This document shows, piece by piece, positions 47,974 through 48,094 of a stretch of 48,094 bases of DNA; within the stretch, counting starts at the first letter, position 1, and every line of letters begins with the position of its first letter. The DNA is from a virus, in the IMG/VR virus record IMGVR_UViG_3300020214_000025, positions 1 through 48,094 of that record. The stretch is one strand, 5' to 3'. Both the position numbers and the translations under genes were made by a program. Under the pieces are notes generated by a model. It made no database searches. It was not told where the DNA came from and saw nothing but the letters and a program-made list of their open reading frames with translations.

Positions 47974-48094
47974 TTGCTTCTTAAATTAATTATAGAAAAT
48001 TCAAACGGTATTAAAACACCAACACGCATTCTTCAATCCCGTGTTGTTAGAGAGGGCGGCCGTACTGTCGATTCTGCTTCTATTACCGTGGGAG
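47974..48094 (+). CDS. Start of a tail-tip gene, cut by the window end
   Basis: A TTG-started frame one base after the previous stop reads LLLKLIIENSNGIKTP and continues open to the last base. Only 40 residues are visible, so no family can be named. By position it is a tail-tip or fibre protein, and may be the 5' part of the repeat gene that is cut at base 2. Confidence 0.5.
   Translation, partial: MLLKLIIENSNGIKTPTRILQSRVVREGGRTVDSASITVG

Overview
The window is most of the genome of a tailed, siphovirus-like dsDNA virus of an ammonia-oxidising archaeon (Nitrososphaeria, formerly Thaumarchaeota). Three things support this. It has a complete HK97-type head and long-tail module (terminase, portal, U35 protease, HK97-fold capsid protein, tail tube, frameshifted tail chaperone, tape measure). 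It has archaeal replication genes (MCM helicase, RadA recombinase, PD-(D/E)XK nucleases). It carries a full-length ammonia monooxygenase subunit C gene (amoC), known as an auxiliary gene of marine thaumarchaeal viruses. The DNA is AT-rich, genes are tightly packed and often overlap, and many start codons lie about 20-24 nt behind an archaeal TATA box, which fits leaderless transcripts.

Layout. 1-2812: the end of a repetitive fibre-like gene, a baseplate-like domain protein, and a metzincin protease on the other strand. 2846-6446: Cas4-like nuclease, TGT/DpdA-like base-exchange enzyme, small and large terminase. 6477-9184: two unusual repetitive or basic proteins. 9216-11635: small zinc and DNA-binding proteins and RNase H. 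11736-14602: amoC, zinc proteins, A-type Fe-S carrier, metallophosphoesterase. 14673-19249: replication and recombination block (MCM, RadA, nucleases). 19359-19420: a tRNA-like small RNA. 19466-28942: a long minus-strand operon with Shine-Dalgarno sites. It holds a MoxR-type ATPase with a VWA protein, many small zinc proteins, and an Ntn amidotransferase next to a GCS-like amidoligase. 29299-29818: a large structured non-coding RNA on the minus strand. 30168-32854: small zinc proteins, two tandem MT-A70 methyltransferases and an interrupted gene. 32909-48094: head, neck and tail genes on the plus strand. The last gene runs off the right edge, and the fibre gene that opens the window is cut at the left edge. 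The two may be ends of one repetitive gene.

How it works together. Structural genes are on the plus strand with TATA boxes before each small group. MCM, RadA, RNase H and the nucleases would run replication. DpdA-like and MT-A70 enzymes suggest modified viral DNA. AmoC and the Fe-S carrier would sustain host energy metabolism. The minus-strand operon looks like an accessory module. Its chaperone-like ATPase/VWA pair and its peptide-ligase/amidotransferase pair are the least explained enzymes here, and it lies directly downstream of the roughly 520-nt RNA. All family names come from reading motifs by eye; no search was run.
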